A DNA stretch of 64,000 nucleotides, from contig NZ_JAEFCB010000009.1 of the NCBI RefSeq assembly GCF_016405905.1, forward strand, positions 1 to 64,000, written 5' to 3'. The stretch's first letter is position 1. Each line of letters starts with the position of its first letter. The translations under genes were made by a program, and so were the position numbers. Positions 61,941-64,000 of this stretch are shown here, one piece after another. A model generated the notes under the pieces. That model made no database searches and was not told the origin of the DNA. It saw only the letters and a list, made by a program, of their open reading frames with translations. This DNA comes from Variovorax sp. IB41. Its GTDB lineage: Bacteria; Pseudomonadota; Gammaproteobacteria; Burkholderiales; Burkholderiaceae_C.

Positions 61941-63154
61941 CAGACGCCGCCGTGTTCTCGCCGGCGCAACGCGTGCGCGCCATCCATGTCTCGGAGATCC
62001 TGCGCATCACCGACCATGCGCAGGCGCTCAAGCGCGCCGGCCGCCCGGTGATCGTGCTGGGCGCGGGCGAGCCCGACTTCGACACGCCCGAGAACATCCG
62101 GCATGCGGCCTCGCAGGCCATTGCGCGCGGCGACACGCGCTACACGGTGCTCGACGGCAGCCCGGCGATGAAGGCGGCGGTGCAGCTCAAATTCAAGCGC
62201 GACAACGCGCTCGAATTCGCGCTCGACGAGATCAGCGTGAGCGCGGGCGCCAAGCAGGTGATCTTCAATGCGCTGATGGCGAGCCTCGATCCGGGCGACG
62301 AAGTGATCCTGCCCGCGCCGTACTGGACCTCGTACGCGGACATCGTGCAGATCTGCGGCGGCGTGCCGGTGTCGGTGGCGTGCGGCGAGGAGAACGGCTT
62401 TCGGCTGACCGCGGCGCAGCTGCAGGCGGCCATCACGCCGCGCACGCGCTGGCTGTTTCTCAACTCGCCCTCGAACCCGAGCGGCGCGGCCTACAGCGCC
62501 GAGCAGCTCAAGCCGATCACCGACGTGCTGCTCGATCACCCGGGCGTCTGGGTGCTGGCGGACGACATCTACGAACACATCCTCTACGACGGCCTCGCCT
62601 TCGCGACGCCGGTGGCGGTCGAGCCGCGCCTGTGCGAACGCACGCTCACGGTGAACGGCGTGTCCAAGGCCTATGCGATGACCGGCTGGCGCGTGGGCTA
62701 CGGCGCCGGGCCGCGCGCATTGATCGCGGCGATGGCCGTGGTGCAGAGCCAGTCGACCTCGTGCCCGTCGTCGGTGAGCCAGGCCGCGGCGATCGAGGCG
62801 CTCACCGGACCGCAGGGCATCGTGGCAGAGCGCTGCGCATCGTTTCAACAGCGCCGCGACTTCGTCGTGGCCGCACTCAACCGCACGCCGGGCCTGCATT
62901 GCCGCGTGCCCGAGGGTGCCTTCTACACATTCGCGAGCTGTGCCGGCGTGCTCGGCAAACGCACCGCTGGCGGCGCGCTGCTGCAGACCGACAGCGACTT
63001 CTGCCGCTACCTGCTGCAGGACTTCGACGTGGCCGTGGTGCCGGGCAGCGTGTTCGGGCTCGCGCCGTATTTCCGCATCTCGTATGCGACGTCGATGGCG
63101 CAGCTGGAAGAGGCCTGTGCGCGGATCGCCGCTGCCTGCGCCGCGCTCTCCTGA
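61937..63154 (+). CDS. PLP-dependent aminotransferase, class I (AspC-like)
   Basis: A 405-residue fold-type I aminotransferase. ILGAGEPDFDTPENI near 42, SAGAKQVIFNAL near 102, the PLP lysine in NGVSKAYAMTGWRVGYGA near 240 and the carboxylate-binding Arg in APYFRISYATS near 380. The start is GTG 61937 overlapping the receptor TGA, a coupled junction. Beside an ALDH7 enzyme it may convert 2-aminoadipate to 2-oxoadipate. General aspartate aminotransferase activity is the alternative. Confidence 0.88.
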   Translation: MTDAAVFSPAQRVRAIHVSEILRITDHAQALKRAGRPVIVLGAGEPDFDTPENIRHAASQAIARGDTRYTVLDGSPAMKAAVQLKFKRDNALEFALDEISVSAGAKQVIFNALMASLDPGDEVILPAPYWTSYADIVQICGGVPVSVACGEENGFRLTAAQLQAAITPRTRWLFLNSPSNPSGAAYSAEQLKPITDVLLDHPGVWVLADDIYEHILYDGLAFATPVAVEPRLCERTLTVNGVSKAYAMTGWRVGYGAGPRALIAAMAVVQSQSTSCPSSVSQAAAIEALTGPQGIVAERCASFQQRRDFVVAALNRTPGLHCRVPEGAFYTFASCAGVLGKRTAGGALLQTDSDFCRYLLQDFDVAVVPGSVFGLAPYFRISYATSMAQLEEACARIAAACAALS

Positions 63155-63179
63155 ACATCTTCATTCCACTGGAACCCAC

Positions 63180-64000
63180 ATGACTTCCTCCCGCACCGGC
63201 GGCCAGATCCTGGTCGACCAGCTCATCACCCACGGCGTCAAGCAGCTCTTCTGCGTGCCCGGCGAAAGCTTCCTGGCCGTGCTCGACGCGCTGCACGATG
63301 CATCGATCGACGTGACGGTGTGCCGGCAGGAGGGCGGCGCCACGATGATGGCCGAGGCGCAGGGCAAGCTCACGGGCAAGCCGGGCGTCTGCTTCGTCAC
63401 GCGCGGCCCCGGCGCCACCAACGCGGCGGCGGGCGTGCACATCGCGCACCAGGACTCGACGCCGCTCCTGCTGTTCGTCGGCCAGGTCGCGCGCGACGCG
63501 ATGGGCCGCGAAGCCTTCCAGGAGCTGGACTACAGCGCGGTGTTCGGCACGATGGCCAAGTGGGTCGTGCAGATCGACGACCCGGCGCGCGTGCCCGAAC
63601 TCGTCTCGCGCGCTTTCCATGTCGCGACCTCGGGCCGGCCCGGTCCGGTGGTGATCGCGCTGCCGGAAGACATGCTGACCGAAGCCGCCGTGGTGGCCGA
63701 TGCGTTGCCCTATGCCGTGACCGAAACCCATCCCGGCGCGGCACAACTGGCCGAGCTGCAGCAGCGCCTGTCGCAAGCGCAACGGCCCGTCGTCATCCTG
63801 GGCGGCAGCCGCTGGTCCGAAGCCGCGACGCAGCAGTTCGCGCAGTTCGCCGAGGCCTATGCGCTGCCCGTCTACTGCTCGTTCCGCCGCCAGATGCTGA
63901 TGTCCGCCGAGCACCCCTGCTACGCGGGCGACCTGGGGCTCGGCGCGAACCCGCGCATGCTGGCGCGCGTCAGCGATGCGGACCTCGTGCTGCTGGTGGG
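63180..64000 (+). CDS. Thiamine diphosphate-dependent enzyme, acetolactate-synthase-like, N-terminal part
   Basis: The first 273 codons of a ThDP enzyme that runs off the window. The Pyr domain shows FCVPGESFLAVLDAL near 24, the ThDP-activating Glu in CRQEGGATMMAEA near 51, RGPGATNAAAGVHIA near 82 and QELDYSAVF near 118; the central domain starts near 190. ATG 63180 lies 25 bp after the aminotransferase stop. Without the C-terminal ThDP domain the reaction (synthase, decarboxylase or other lyase) cannot be named. A 2-oxoacid made by the aminotransferase could be its substrate. Confidence 0.85.
   Translation, partial: MTSSRTGGQILVDQLITHGVKQLFCVPGESFLAVLDALHDASIDVTVCRQEGGATMMAEAQGKLTGKPGVCFVTRGPGATNAAAGVHIAHQDSTPLLLFVGQVARDAMGREAFQELDYSAVFGTMAKWVVQIDDPARVPELVSRAFHVATSGRPGPVVIALPEDMLTEAAVVADALPYAVTETHPGAAQLAELQQRLSQAQRPVVILGGSRWSEAATQQFAQFAEAYALPVYCSFRRQMLMSAEHPCYAGDLGLGANPRMLARVSDADLVLLV

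Overview
The window is chromosomal DNA from a high-GC betaproteobacterium, most likely Comamonadaceae (Variovorax-like). I infer this from the base composition, two orphan Bug-type solute receptors, gatC and mreB starting back to back, frequent 4-bp ATGA/GTGA gene overlaps, and short palindromic repeats of a kind I associate with that family. Genes are dense. I see no rRNA, tRNA, CRISPR array, transposase or phage gene. The first and last genes run off the window.

Layout. (1) 1-7018: a BMP-type ABC importer interleaved with a formamidase, a biuret-hydrolase-like enzyme (BiuH), a second related cysteine hydrolase and a GntR regulator. (2) 7025-11189: a PhzS-like flavin monooxygenase with a Bug receptor and a divergent LysR gene, then a second LysR gene facing the next operon. 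(3) 11318-21413: a ten-gene operon with a third isochorismatase-like hydrolase, two NMT1/THI5-type binding proteins, an SDR, a dihydroorotase/allantoinase-like enzyme, an AtzD/barbiturase-type ring-opening hydrolase, an ABC ATPase and permease, a DUF3830 protein and a cytosine-deaminase-like amidohydrolase. (4) 21430-31925: housekeeping genes (exonuclease III, pyrE, gatCAB, mreBCD, mrdA). (5) 31971-39668: a homogentisate cluster (fahA, hmgA, flavin hydroxylase, a metallo-beta-lactamase-fold protein and others) with an IclR regulator. (6) 39665-46153: a sirtuin, a pentapeptide-repeat protein, a four-gene MCE lipid-transport operon and a LysR gene. (7) 46240-50689: an unknown protein, a GMC oxidoreductase and a tetR/tetA-like pair. 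(8) 50813-64000: a Pot-type importer with a three-part FAD/Fe-S amine dehydrogenase, an IclR regulator, an ALDH7-type aldehyde dehydrogenase, a polar amino-acid binding protein, an aminotransferase and the start of a ThDP enzyme.

How it fits together. Regions 1 and 3 look like a nitrogen-scavenging island for cyclic ureides (cyanuric acid, barbiturate or related pyrimidines and triazines). Region 3 would import, deaminate and open the ring; region 1 would import and hydrolyse biuret or triuret-like products towards allophanate. No allophanate hydrolase is in the window. Region 8 fits pipecolate/lysine breakdown: ring amine oxidation, then aminoadipate semialdehyde dehydrogenase, then transamination. 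Region 5 makes and cleaves homogentisate. The substrates are inferred from protein families and gene order; none is shown by the sequence alone.
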